Made by a program: the position numbers and the translations under genes. From Millisia brevis NBRC 105863 (GTDB taxonomy: Bacteria; Actinomycetota; Actinomycetes; Mycobacteriales; Mycobacteriaceae): DNA of 64,000 bases. This document shows, piece after piece, positions 51,914 to 59,855 of the stretch (position 1 is its first letter; each line of letters begins with the position of its first letter). Under the pieces are notes generated by a model. It had not been told where the DNA came from, did no database searches, and saw only the letters and a program-made list of their open reading frames with translations. The stretch is from assembly GCF_001552615.1 (NCBI RefSeq), contig NZ_BCRN01000010.1:1-64000 (forward strand), read 5' to 3'.

Positions 51914-53188
51914 TCACCCGCTGTGTGCCTCCGATGGGGCTGTATCGGAGGTCGCCGCCGGCCACAGGCGCACGGCAGCTATGGCTGCGAGTGTAGCGAG
52001 GACGGTCAGCGAGATCGCGGCTATTTCCTGCCCGGCGGCGACGCCGAGCCAACCGGCGAGGGGATAGGTCACCAGATAGCAGGCGTGCGACAACGAGAAC
52101 TGGGCGGTGAACAGCGCCGATCGGGTGCTCGGCGTCGCGGCGGCGCGCACCAGCCGCGCCGAGGGGGTGGCGATCAGCGACGTGCCGGCGCCGAGGGCGA
52201 TCCAGAGCACCGCCAACGCCGCCGAGCCGACGATCGGGCCCGGGGCGGCGACGAGCGCGACCGTCCACAGCAACAGTCCGGCGACGACGACCACGGCGCC
52301 GGACATCATGATCCGACGGTCGCCGAAGCGCGCCACCGCCCGCGGGGTCCACAGGGCGACCACCATCGAACCCGCGCCGAAGCAGGCGAGCGCCAGCGCG
52401 ACCGCCGTGCCGTCGCCGCCGAGATCGTGCACGTAGACGACCGTGTTCACCACCACCAGACCGATGGCGGCGGCCACGACGGCGTTGAGGGCCAGCAGGC
52501 CGCGCAGGGTGGGCCGGGCCACCATGATGCGGGCGCCGGCGGTGATCCGCCGCCCGAGCGGTTCGGGGGAGCGCGACGCGCTCGATCCCGGCAGGGCGGT
52601 GCCGACCACCAGCAGCCCCGAAGCGATGAAGCCGACGATCGTGCCGACGAACAGCGCCGAGTAGGTCACCACGGTCAGCAGGGCGGCGGCGAGGATGGGG
52701 CTGACCACCGCTTCGAGGTCGTAGGCCAAGCGGGACAACGACAGTCCGCGGGTGTAATCGTCCTCGTCCTCGTCCTCGAGGATCGTCGGGATGACCGACT
52801 GGAACGTCGGGGTGAAGGTCCCGGATGCCGCCTGCAGCACCAGGATCAGCAGATAGATCTGCCAGGTCGCGTCGACGAAGGGCAGCGCCAGGGCGGTCGC
52901 CGCCCGAATCGCGTCGGAGCAAACCATGACCACCTTCGGCGACAGCCGGCTCGTAGCCGCGACGATGATCGGCGAAATCGCCACGTAGGCAACCATCTTG
53001 ATCGCGAGCGCCGTGCCGAGCACCGCCCCGGCGTCGTCGCCGGCGATGTCGTAGGCCAAGAGGCCGAGGGCGACGGTCAGCAGGCCCGTCCCCACCAGGG
53101 CGATCACCTGAGCGCCGAAGAGTCGGCGGTATCGCCGATCGCGCAGGACGCTCGCGGTGGACCGGTCGGCGGATGTCGTGCGCGTCAT
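51914..53188 (-). CDS. MFS exporter
   Basis: 424 aa with about 12 predicted membrane helices. The acidic loop E-D-E-D-E-D-D-Y-T-R-G-L-S-L-S-R between helices 4 and 5 is typical of MFS drug/metal exporters paired with ArsR regulators. ATG 53188 is 7 nt after a TAGTCT -10 (leaderless); the longer open frame to 53767 is spurious. Forms an operon with arsR. Cargo unknown; a metal or toxic organic cation is likely. Confidence 0.9.
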   Translation of the reverse strand: MTRTTSADRSTASVLRDRRYRRLFGAQVIALVGTGLLTVALGLLAYDIAGDDAGAVLGTALAIKMVAYVAISPIIVAATSRLSPKVVMVCSDAIRAATALALPFVDATWQIYLLILVLQAASGTFTPTFQSVIPTILEDEDEDDYTRGLSLSRLAYDLEAVVSPILAAALLTVVTYSALFVGTIVGFIASGLLVVGTALPGSSASRSPEPLGRRITAGARIMVARPTLRGLLALNAVVAAAIGLVVVNTVVYVHDLGGDGTAVALALACFGAGSMVVALWTPRAVARFGDRRIMMSGAVVVVAGLLLWTVALVAAPGPIVGSAALAVLWIALGAGTSLIATPSARLVRAAATPSTRSALFTAQFSLSHACYLVTYPLAGWLGVAAGQEIAAISLTVLATLAAIAAVRLWPAATSDTAPSEAHSG

Positions 53189-53195
53189 GCCGACC

Positions 53196-53201
53196 AGACT
53201 A
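53196..53201 (-). promoter_or_regulatory. Leaderless -10 element of the MFS-arsR operon
   Basis: TAGTCT on the minus strand, 7 nt before ATG 53188; lies next to the palindromic operator. Confidence 0.5.
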
Positions 53202-53209
53202 GTGCACAA

Positions 53210-53225
53210 GTGCGCAGCTGCGCAC
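53210..53225. promoter_or_regulatory. Palindromic operator candidate for the ArsR regulator
   Basis: GTGCGCAGCTGCGCAC, a perfect 16-bp palindrome 9 bp upstream of the -10 of the MFS gene, followed by an AT-rich CATATA. Position and symmetry fit an ArsR-type repressor site overlapping the -35 region. Confidence 0.6.
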
Positions 53226-53465
53226 ATATAAGTCTCGGACTGGAGAGGGCGCATGAGAAGGTGACCCGCGAAATGATGTGTCCCGCCCGGAAAAAGGAAC
53301 GGAATGCGGAGCGGGAATCGCAGGAAGTCACGGTTTCGGTATGGTGTGGCCGTTTTGAACGACTTGACCAGATTGCCGGTCTTGACATAGAAACCACTGC
53401 TGCGCACATGGCGCCGCGACCGCGTCGGCTTCCTCCCGACGCTCCCCAACCACGAAGGGTCCCGT

Positions 53466-54083
53466 ATGCGTCTCCTGATGAGCTCCCGTTCCGCCGCGCC
53501 GGTGCGGGGTGCCCTGGTCGGTGGGGTTGTCCTCGCCACCGCGCTGTTCGTCGCCGGCTGTTCCTCGAGCGACGACGGCTCGTCGGCGGCATCCTCCGCG
53601 GCGGAGTCGGCCGAGACGACGGCCGCGGCGGCCACCTCGACCATCGCCGGCCAGGACGGCGCGGACGAGGGCGGCTCGACGTCCGTCGACGTTCCCGTGG
53701 GCGCCTGCGTGAACCTGTCCGGAACGATCATGAATGCCGAGGTCGTCGAGGCCCCGTGCGGCAGCATGGAGTCGAACTACCGGGTCGCGTCCAAGGTCGA
53801 GCAGAACCAGAATTGCCCCGGCGACGCCGACCAGGTGTACTACGAGACCCTCAACGGTGTGGAGATGGGTGCGCTCTGTCTGGACACGGACTGGGTGGTC
53901 GGCGGATGCATGTCGGTGCCGATGATGCAGCCCGCCACCCGGGTCGACTGCGCCGATCCCGCCGCGACCTCCGTCGAGCGGGTGACGGCGATCCTGGAGA
54001 ACACCTCCTCGGCGCAGGAGTGCGCGACCAGCGGCTACGAGTACACCGAACGCAACTTCGTCGTCTGCACCGAGAGCGTCTGA
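53466..54083 (+). CDS. LppU-like secreted lipoprotein
   Basis: 205 aa. Lipoprotein signal with lipobox V-A-G-C, a Ser/Ala-rich linker, then a cysteine-containing domain (A-C-V-N-L-S-G, V-E-A-P-C-G-S, N-Q-N-C-P-G-D, L-C-L-D-T-D-W-V-V-G-G-C-M) whose Cys spacing suggests disulfides. The layout matches mycobacterial LppU-type lipoproteins. ATG 53466 follows GAAGGG. The 277-bp interval to the MFS gene holds only promoter-like sequence. Function unknown. Confidence 0.75.
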   Translation: MRLLMSSRSAAPVRGALVGGVVLATALFVAGCSSSDDGSSAASSAAESAETTAAAATSTIAGQDGADEGGSTSVDVPVGACVNLSGTIMNAEVVEAPCGSMESNYRVASKVEQNQNCPGDADQVYYETLNGVEMGALCLDTDWVVGGCMSVPMMQPATRVDCADPAATSVERVTAILENTSSAQECATSGYEYTERNFVVCTESV

Positions 54084-54134
54084 CGCAGCCGATCCGGCAC
54101 CGGGTATCGACCGCGGTCCGCGCGAGATGCGGTC

Positions 54135-54165
54135 TTGACCCTGACGCGGCGTCAACGTCGATACT
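54135..54165 (+). promoter_or_regulatory. MerR-type promoter with 19-bp spacer
   Basis: TTGACC (54135-54140), a 19-bp spacer, GATACT (54160-54165), then 6 nt to ATG 54172. The over-long spacer with a dyad (TTGAC ... GTCAA) is the hallmark of promoters remodelled by MerR-family proteins, implying autoregulation and a leaderless mRNA. Confidence 0.65.
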
Positions 54166-54171
54166 CGGTGC

Positions 54172-55032
54172 ATGCGGATCGGACACCTGGCGGCGGCGGC
54201 GAACACCACGCCGCGCGCCGTCCGGCACTACCACCGGCTCGGACTGTTGTCGGAGCCGCCGCGGCGGGCGAATGGCTACCGCGACTACACGATGGCGGAC
54301 CTCGCACGGTTGATGCGGATTCGATGGCTGGCCGACAGCGGGGTGCCGCTCGGTGCGATCGCGGCGATCCTCGCCGGGGCGCAGGACGATTCGGGCGGCG
54401 GCCGCACCGGCGACGATCCGGAGGCGCGGGCGGACGTGCGTGACGACCTGGCCGATCTGGTCGCTCGCAGCGCCGAGCAGGTCGACATCGCCCGCCGTCG
54501 GCACGAACGGTTGGTGCGGATGCTCGACGCCGCGGACCGGGGCCGGCCGTTGTCGCCGCTGCCGCCCGAACTGGTCGACCTGATCGCGATCGCGGAGCGG
54601 GAATGCGACGGCGCGGAGTTGCGGGCGCTGCGCCGGGAACGCGACCTCGTCGAGGTTTTCGCCCTGGCGGGCACCCTGCCCGATCCGATCGTCGACTGGT
54701 CGGTGCGGGTGCTGGGCGACGCCGGTATGCGCCGGGCGTACCGCATGCTCATGCGCGACTGGGATCGGTTGGAGGGCCGCGAGCCCGGTGAGGTCGATCA
54801 ACAGATCACCGACCTCGCGACCCGCATCTCGACGTGGATCATCGATGATCCGATCCTCCTGTCGGCCATGGGAATCGGCGATCCGATCGGCACGGCGACC
54901 GGCGGCGACGGGGCGGCGGACGGCGACCCGCCCGCCTTCGTACCGACCGCGGCGCAGGTCTTTCCGGATCCGGCGCAGCGGGCCGTCGTCGAGCGTTTGG
55001 CTGCGCAGCTGCGGGAGCGGGCGCCATCGTGA
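54172..55032 (+). CDS. MerR-family transcriptional regulator
   Basis: 286 aa. N-terminal winged HTH (R-I-G-H-L-A-A-A-A-N-T-T-P-R-A-V-R-H-Y-H, then R-L-G-L-L), followed by a long coiled-coil/helical dimerisation and effector domain. It lacks the C-terminal cysteines of metal sensors, so it probably responds to an organic ligand or protein. The next gene starts within its stop (GTGA), so both are one unit. The promoter has the 19-bp spacer of MerR-regulated genes. Confidence 0.9.
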   Translation: MRIGHLAAAANTTPRAVRHYHRLGLLSEPPRRANGYRDYTMADLARLMRIRWLADSGVPLGAIAAILAGAQDDSGGGRTGDDPEARADVRDDLADLVARSAEQVDIARRRHERLVRMLDAADRGRPLSPLPPELVDLIAIAERECDGAELRALRRERDLVEVFALAGTLPDPIVDWSVRVLGDAGMRRAYRMLMRDWDRLEGREPGEVDQQITDLATRISTWIIDDPILLSAMGIGDPIGTATGGDGAADGDPPAFVPTAAQVFPDPAQRAVVERLAAQLRERAPS

Positions 55033-55604
55033 TCGCCGGCCGGGCCCTGTGGCTGTGGATGCGCCGGCGCCCCGACATCCCCGCGGGGTATCGCGGGTTC
55101 CCGCCGCCGCCCGGGGCACTGGCGATGCCGATCGCCTTCACCGTCGCCGCGCTGATCGAACTGGTGGTGCTGCATCTGCTGATCCCGTGGGAGTGGCTGC
55201 GTTGGGTGCTGGCCATCCTGACCCTGGTCTCACTGGTTCCGCTACTCGGATCGGTTGCCGCGCAACGTGTCTACCCGCATCTGCTCGGCGAGGGGGTTTT
55301 TCTGGTGCGCTCCGGCGGGCGGGTCGCCGCGACGATTCCGATCGCCGATATCGCGGCGGTCCTGCCGCGCCGGCGCTACAGCCCGACCGAGGCGATGGTC
55401 GCCGACGGCGCGCTGATCCTGCCGACCGGTGACGGCACCACCGTCGAGATCGATCTGTCGCGGCCGGTCGACGCGCGCGTCCACGCGCCGCTGCCATCGA
55501 TGCGCGGCGCCGGTCCGGTCACCACGGTGCGGCTGAACCTCGAGGACCCCGCCGACCTGATCGCCGCCCTCGCCCCGCGTCCGGGCGATCCGATTCAGCG
55601 ATAG
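55029..55604 (+). CDS. Membrane protein of unknown function coupled to MerR gene
   Basis: 191 aa. Two predicted helices (about 33-52 and 56-77) followed by a soluble, PH-domain-like beta-rich region (V-F-L-V-R-S-G-G-R-V-A-A-T-I-P-I-A-D-I). GTG 55029 overlaps the MerR stop. Its 3' end overlaps the convergent AraC gene by 10 bp. Probably regulated by the MerR protein; role unknown. Confidence 0.7.
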   Translation: MIAGRALWLWMRRRPDIPAGYRGFPPPPGALAMPIAFTVAALIELVVLHLLIPWEWLRWVLAILTLVSLVPLLGSVAAQRVYPHLLGEGVFLVRSGGRVAATIPIADIAAVLPRRRYSPTEAMVADGALILPTGDGTTVEIDLSRPVDARVHAPLPSMRGAGPVTTVRLNLEDPADLIAALAPRPGDPIQR

Positions 55605-56626
55605 GAACCCGGGGTTGTGCCGGTCCAGCGTTTGAACGCCCGTCGAAAGGCGCTCGACTCCGAGAACCCCAGCGCCTCCGAGATGCCCTCGACCGAGTCG
55701 CCCCGCTCCAGGGCGGCGCGGGCGATCGTGCTGAGCACGTCGTCGCGCAGATCCCCGACGCTGGTGCCCTCCTGGCGCAACAACCGGCGCAGATGTGGTT
55801 CCGATACCGACAGCAGCGCCGCGATCTCGCCGGCGGTTCGGGTGGCCGGGCGCGGGCTGCGCTCGATCGCGCGGCGCACCATCACCTCGACCGAGGTCCC
55901 CAGGTCCTGCTCGCTGAAGATCGGCCCGGGGGAGGCGCGCAGATACTCCTCGAGCGATTCCTCGGTCTGGGTGATCGGCCAGGTCATCAGCGAGTTGTCG
56001 AACTCCAACGCCGCCGTCTCCGCCCGGTAGGTGACCGGCGCGCCGTAGATGTCGTCGTAGACGCGGGCCAGCCGGCCCGTCGGAGCGGAGTGCGGCAGGT
56101 AGACCGCCACCGGTTCGAGGCGTCGACCGACCATCCAGGACGCGAATCGGTGCTGCACCAGCAGATTGAATTCGAACAACACCCGCATCGCCGTCGACGC
56201 CCACCGATCCGGAATCACCGGCGACAGGATCGACCGGTCGGCCAGAATCGTCAGCCGGGTGGTCGTCGGACCGCCGACGACCATCAACCGCGGTGCGCCC
56301 TGGAAGACGCGCATCGCCTCGCTCATCCGCACCAGGGCTGAGCCGAGATCGGGTCGGTGGATCGTCGCGAGCGCGGAGAGCCGAAAGGCGCCGCGCGGCA
56401 TCCCGACCACGGTCAGGCCGAACAACTCGTCGCCGGTCTGCGTCCACAGCAGCCGGGTGAAACGCGAGATCTCCTCGGCGGACAGGTAGGAGCCGGGATC
56501 CTCGAGCCGCCGCGGATCGATATCGAGCGTGCGCAAGGTCGCCGCGACGTCCAGGCCGATCGAGTCGTGTGCCACCTGCAGCGGCGTCAGCAGGAACTCG
56601 ATCGGCACCCGAACCTCGGCGGTCAC
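55595..56626 (-). CDS. AraC-family transcriptional regulator
   Basis: 343 aa. Large N-terminal arabinose-binding-like (AraC_binding_2) domain and C-terminal double HTH (A-A-L-L-S-V-S-E-P-H-L-R-R-L-L-R and G-I-S-E-A-L-G-F-S-E-S-S-A-F-R-R). Architecture matches OruR/ArgR-type regulators of amino-acid catabolism. GTG 56626 has GGAG upstream; the extra N-terminal residues of the open frame are not family-like. Downstream of the aminotransferase gene on the same strand (13-nt gap). Confidence 0.87.
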   Translation of the reverse strand: MTAEVRVPIEFLLTPLQVAHDSIGLDVAATLRTLDIDPRRLEDPGSYLSAEEISRFTRLLWTQTGDELFGLTVVGMPRGAFRLSALATIHRPDLGSALVRMSEAMRVFQGAPRLMVVGGPTTTRLTILADRSILSPVIPDRWASTAMRVLFEFNLLVQHRFASWMVGRRLEPVAVYLPHSAPTGRLARVYDDIYGAPVTYRAETAALEFDNSLMTWPITQTEESLEEYLRASPGPIFSEQDLGTSVEVMVRRAIERSPRPATRTAGEIAALLSVSEPHLRRLLRQEGTSVGDLRDDVLSTIARAALERGDSVEGISEALGFSESSAFRRAFKRWTGTTPGSYR

Positions 56627-56639
56627 GGACGCTCCGGGG

Positions 56640-57818
56640 TCACAGACCGTCCCGGAGGGGATCGAGCCGGGTGATCGCCTCGACGAGCACATCCTCGGCC
56701 TTGCAGAACGCGAACCGGACCTGGGAGCGGTAGCGCTGTTGGTCGTCGGCCAACGCGGAGACCGGCACCGCCGCCACCCCGAACCGCTCGGGCAGCATCC
56801 GGCAAAAGTCCTTGGCGTCCATATCGGTCAGGCCGGAGATGTCCGCACAGACGAAGTAGGTGCCATTGCTGACCGACGGGCGCAGCCCGATCTCGTCGAG
56901 GCCCTTGGCCAGCAGATCGCGGCGGCGTTGCAGACTCTCGCGCAGCCCGCCGATCCAGGCGCGCTCGGCGGTCAGCGCGTGGGCGACCGCCGGTTGGAAG
57001 GGGCCACCGCCGACAAAGGTCAGGAACTGCTTGGCGGTGCGCACCGCGTCGATCAGCGGCGGGGTCGAGCAGGCCCAGCCGATCTTCCACCCGGTGGCGT
57101 TGAAGGTCTTCGCGGCGCTCGACACCGTCACCGTGCGCTCGGCCATCCCGGGCAGCGTGGCGATCGGCACGTGCACCGCGTCGTCGAAGATCAGATGTTC
57201 GTAGACCTCGTCGGTCAGCACCAGCAGATCGTGCCGACGGGCGATGTCGGCGATCGCCTCGATGTCGGCCCGGGTGAAGACCGTGCCGGTCGGGTTGTGC
57301 GGGGAGTTGACCACGATCATCGCGGTCTTCTCGGTGACCGCCGCCTCGACCGCGGCCGCGTCGAGCCCGTAGCGGGTCCCGTCGAAGGTGAGCGCGACCG
57401 TGCGGCGCTCGGCGCCGGCCATCGCGACCGCCGCGGCGTACGAGTCGTAGTAGGGCTCGAGCAGGATCACCTCGCGGCCGGGTTCGACCAGCCCGAGGAT
57501 CGTCGCGGCGATCGCCTCGGTGGCGCCCACGGTGACCAGCACCTCCCCGTCGGGGTTGTAGTCGACGCCGAACCGTGCCCGCTCGTCCGCGATCGCCTCC
57601 CGCAGCACCGGCATTCCGGGCCCCGGCGGGTATTGGTTGAGCCCGCCGGAGATCGCGGCACGGGCGGCTTCGAGCATGCTCGCCGGTCCATCGGAATCCG
57701 GAAATCCCTGCCCGAGGTTGACCGCGCCGGTGCGCACCGCCAGGGAGGTCATCTCGTGGAAGATCGTGCTGCCGAAGGGGCGCAGCCGAGCGACGGTAGG
57801 AATTTCACGCTCGCCCAT
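56640..57818 (-). CDS. dapC: Class I/II aminotransferase, DapC-like
   Basis: 392 aa PLP aminotransferase. N-L-G-Q-G-F-P-D, Y-P-P-G-P-G, N-S-P-H-N-P-T-G, D-E-V-Y-E-H and PLP lysine K237 in S-S-A-A-K-T-F-N match the succinyldiaminopimelate/kynurenine aminotransferase I-gamma group; M. tuberculosis Rv0858c (DapC) belongs here and lies near ercc3, as does this gene. It probably acts in lysine/diaminopimelate synthesis, although a broader transaminase role is possible. ATG 57818 is 7 nt after TACCCT: leaderless. Confidence 0.85.
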   Translation of the reverse strand: MGEREIPTVARLRPFGSTIFHEMTSLAVRTGAVNLGQGFPDSDGPASMLEAARAAISGGLNQYPPGPGMPVLREAIADERARFGVDYNPDGEVLVTVGATEAIAATILGLVEPGREVILLEPYYDSYAAAVAMAGAERRTVALTFDGTRYGLDAAAVEAAVTEKTAMIVVNSPHNPTGTVFTRADIEAIADIARRHDLLVLTDEVYEHLIFDDAVHVPIATLPGMAERTVTVSSAAKTFNATGWKIGWACSTPPLIDAVRTAKQFLTFVGGGPFQPAVAHALTAERAWIGGLRESLQRRRDLLAKGLDEIGLRPSVSNGTYFVCADISGLTDMDAKDFCRMLPERFGVAAVPVSALADDQQRYRSQVRFAFCKAEDVLVEAITRLDPLRDGL

Positions 57819-57825
57819 GCTTCGC

Positions 57826-57842
57826 AGGGTAACCCGTAGGAT
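57826..57842. promoter_or_regulatory. Back-to-back divergent leaderless promoters (dapC / LLM oxidoreductase)
   Basis: The minus-strand -10 TACCCT (57826-57831) is 7 nt from ATG 57818; the plus-strand -10 TAGGAT (57837-57842) is 7 nt from ATG 57850. Five bp lie between the hexamers, so each gene's upstream promoter contacts fall inside the other gene. Confidence 0.6.
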
Positions 57843-57849
57843 TCGCGGC

Positions 57850-58833
57850 ATGCGATTCGGCCTGTTCATTCCCCAGGGTTGGCGTTTGGATCTGGCGGAT
57901 ATTCCGCCGGAGCGGCAGTGGGAGACGATGACCTCGGTCGCCGCCCGCGCCGACGTGGGTCCCTGGGAGTCGGTCTGGGTATACGACCACTTCCACACCG
58001 TTCCGGTACCGACCACCGAGGCGACCCACGAGGCGTGGACGCTGATGGCGGCCTTGGCCCCGGTGACCAGCCGGGTGCGGTTGGGCCAGATGTGCACCGC
58101 GATCAGCTACCGCAACCCGGCCTATCTGGCGAAGGTGGCCGCCACCGTCGACGTGATCTCCGGCGGTCGGGTGGAGATGGGCATCGGCGCCGGCTGGTAC
58201 GAGCAGGAATGGCGGGCCTACGGCTACGGCTTCCCGCCCGCCCGCGAACGCCTCGGCCGACTGCGCGAGGGCGTGCAGATCATGCGGCAGGCCTGGGCCG
58301 AGGGGGCGGCGACGCTCGACGGCGAGTACTACCAGGTCAACGAGGCGCGGGTCTATCCGAAGCCGCTGCAGGCCAACGGTATCCCGCTGTGGATCGCCGG
58401 CGGCGGGGAGAAGGTGACCTTGCGGATCGCGGCCCGGTACGCGCAGTACACCAACTTCGACGGGACGCTCGACGGGTTCCGCGGCAAGTCGCAGATCCTG
58501 CGCGACCACTGCGCGGACGTCGGCACCGACTACGACGCGATCGTGCGGTCGGCCAATTACAACGTCGTCATCGCGGAGACCGAGGCGCAGGTCGAGACGA
58601 AGCTGCAGCAGATCGAGGACAAGCTGGTGCACTTCGCCGGCGACGCCGGGCGCGCCTCGATGGGGGCCTACCGCGGGATGCCGGCGGTCGGAACGCCGGA
58701 GCAGATCGTCGCCAACCTGTCGGCGCTGCGCGACGCGGGGATGGGCTACGCGATCTGCTACTTCCCGGACGCCGCCTACGACCCGGCCTCTATCGAACTG
58801 TTCGAACGCGAGGTTGTTCCGCAACTCGCCTGA
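57850..58833 (+). CDS. LLM-class F420-dependent oxidoreductase
   Basis: 327 aa luciferase-like monooxygenase fold. M-R-F-G-L-F-I-P-Q-G at the N-terminus, V-W-V-Y-D-H-F, G-R-V-E-M-G-I-G-A-G-W-Y and G-T-P-E-Q-I-V are typical of F420-dependent members in actinobacteria. Substrate unknown. ATG 57850 follows a leaderless -10. Divergent from dapC over 31 bp. Confidence 0.86.
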   Translation: MRFGLFIPQGWRLDLADIPPERQWETMTSVAARADVGPWESVWVYDHFHTVPVPTTEATHEAWTLMAALAPVTSRVRLGQMCTAISYRNPAYLAKVAATVDVISGGRVEMGIGAGWYEQEWRAYGYGFPPARERLGRLREGVQIMRQAWAEGAATLDGEYYQVNEARVYPKPLQANGIPLWIAGGGEKVTLRIAARYAQYTNFDGTLDGFRGKSQILRDHCADVGTDYDAIVRSANYNVVIAETEAQVETKLQQIEDKLVHFAGDAGRASMGAYRGMPAVGTPEQIVANLSALRDAGMGYAICYFPDAAYDPASIELFEREVVPQLA

Positions 58834-58870
58834 GGGCGCGTTCGATCGGAGTCGGTCCGACCGAAACGAC

Positions 58871-58903
58871 ATCGGCCGACCGGAGCGATTCCGGTCGGCC
58901 GAT
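58871..58903. terminator. Bidirectional 14-bp hairpin between LLM and DUF3239 genes
   Basis: Perfect arms 58871-58884 and 58890-58903 with a 5-nt loop, between two convergent stops (58833 and 58916). Confidence 0.8.
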
Positions 58904-58915
58904 GCCGTCTGCGGG

Positions 58916-59599
58916 TCAGTTGTCGGTGCCGTCGTCCGGACGCAGGTCGTCCGGCAGTTCCGAGTCGTTCAGCTCGATGCGGCCCTCGGTGGTGCGGCGG
59001 GCGAGCTCGGCGCGATTGATATTCGCCGTCAGCACCTGCCACTCCGCGTCGTCGATCTGCGATTCCGCCTTGCGCACGACGGCCATATCGGCCGTCCCCC
59101 AGGCGATCGGCATAACCGAGGCCAGCTGCCAGGTATCGGAGGAGTGGCGGGTGCGATCGGAGAGGATCCCGATCGAGGGCACCCGTTCACCGACGGCCAT
59201 CTTGTGGCCGGGCAGGGTGCGCACCTGGCGAGCGACCAGGGCGGGGCGGGATTCGTTGCCGGGCTTGGCGACGTCGATCAAGCCCAACAGCGTTGCGCCG
59301 CGGGGACCGACCTCGGCGATCACCGCGGGGACCAGGGGGCCCTTGGCGTACAGGTCCGCCATCGACCCCACCCGTCGGGGCGCCCAGAACGAGATGAAGA
59401 CACAGCCCAACGCGGCGACCCCCAGCGCGGCGGCGATCACCAATTCCCAGGTCTGCCCGTCGCGGCTGACCCAGAGGGCGATCGCGGCGAAGACCAGCCC
59501 GAGGATCAAGGCCGAAAGCCTGAGTCGACGCACGTCGGCCAGAGTCTCGTTGGACTTGCTCGCGTGTCGCTGGTCGACGTCGAACTCGAACGTACGCAC
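58916..59599 (-). CDS. DUF3239-type membrane protein
   Basis: 227 aa. Two predicted helices (about 28-46 and 52-72) followed by a soluble domain with the pattern P-A-V-I-A-E-V-G-P-R-G-A-T-L-L-G-L-I-D-V and acidic C-terminus. Length and layout match DUF3239 proteins of Mycobacteriales. GTG 59599 is used; a TAGGAA six nt before it is a near-match leaderless -10. Function unknown. Confidence 0.75.
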   Translation of the reverse strand: MRTFEFDVDQRHASKSNETLADVRRLRLSALILGLVFAAIALWVSRDGQTWELVIAAALGVAALGCVFISFWAPRRVGSMADLYAKGPLVPAVIAEVGPRGATLLGLIDVAKPGNESRPALVARQVRTLPGHKMAVGERVPSIGILSDRTRHSSDTWQLASVMPIAWGTADMAVVRKAESQIDDAEWQVLTANINRAELARRTTEGRIELNDSELPDDLRPDDGTDN

Positions 59600-59855
59600 G
59601 ACTCATTCCTAGCACGTCGATGACGGTCGACGACGCAGCACACGACCCTGCCGGGCGGTCGGCCGCACGGAAATCTCCCGAACGTCATTCCGTTCGGTCT
59701 ATTCCTTTGGCGCAGCGTCCGTTCGGGCGCACCGAAGATATTCGGACAATTCGGTCGGAGTTCGCCGGAGATCCATCGGTGGTTCGATCATTGGCGCTGC
59801 ACATCGACGCCGGGGGGTTTACGTTTCCCCCATAAATTTACGGAAGGAGGCCGCC

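Noticed and set aside
51485-54313. 942-codon plus-strand frame
   Set aside because: Arg/Gly/Asp-rich shadow across arsR, the MFS gene and the lipoprotein gene.
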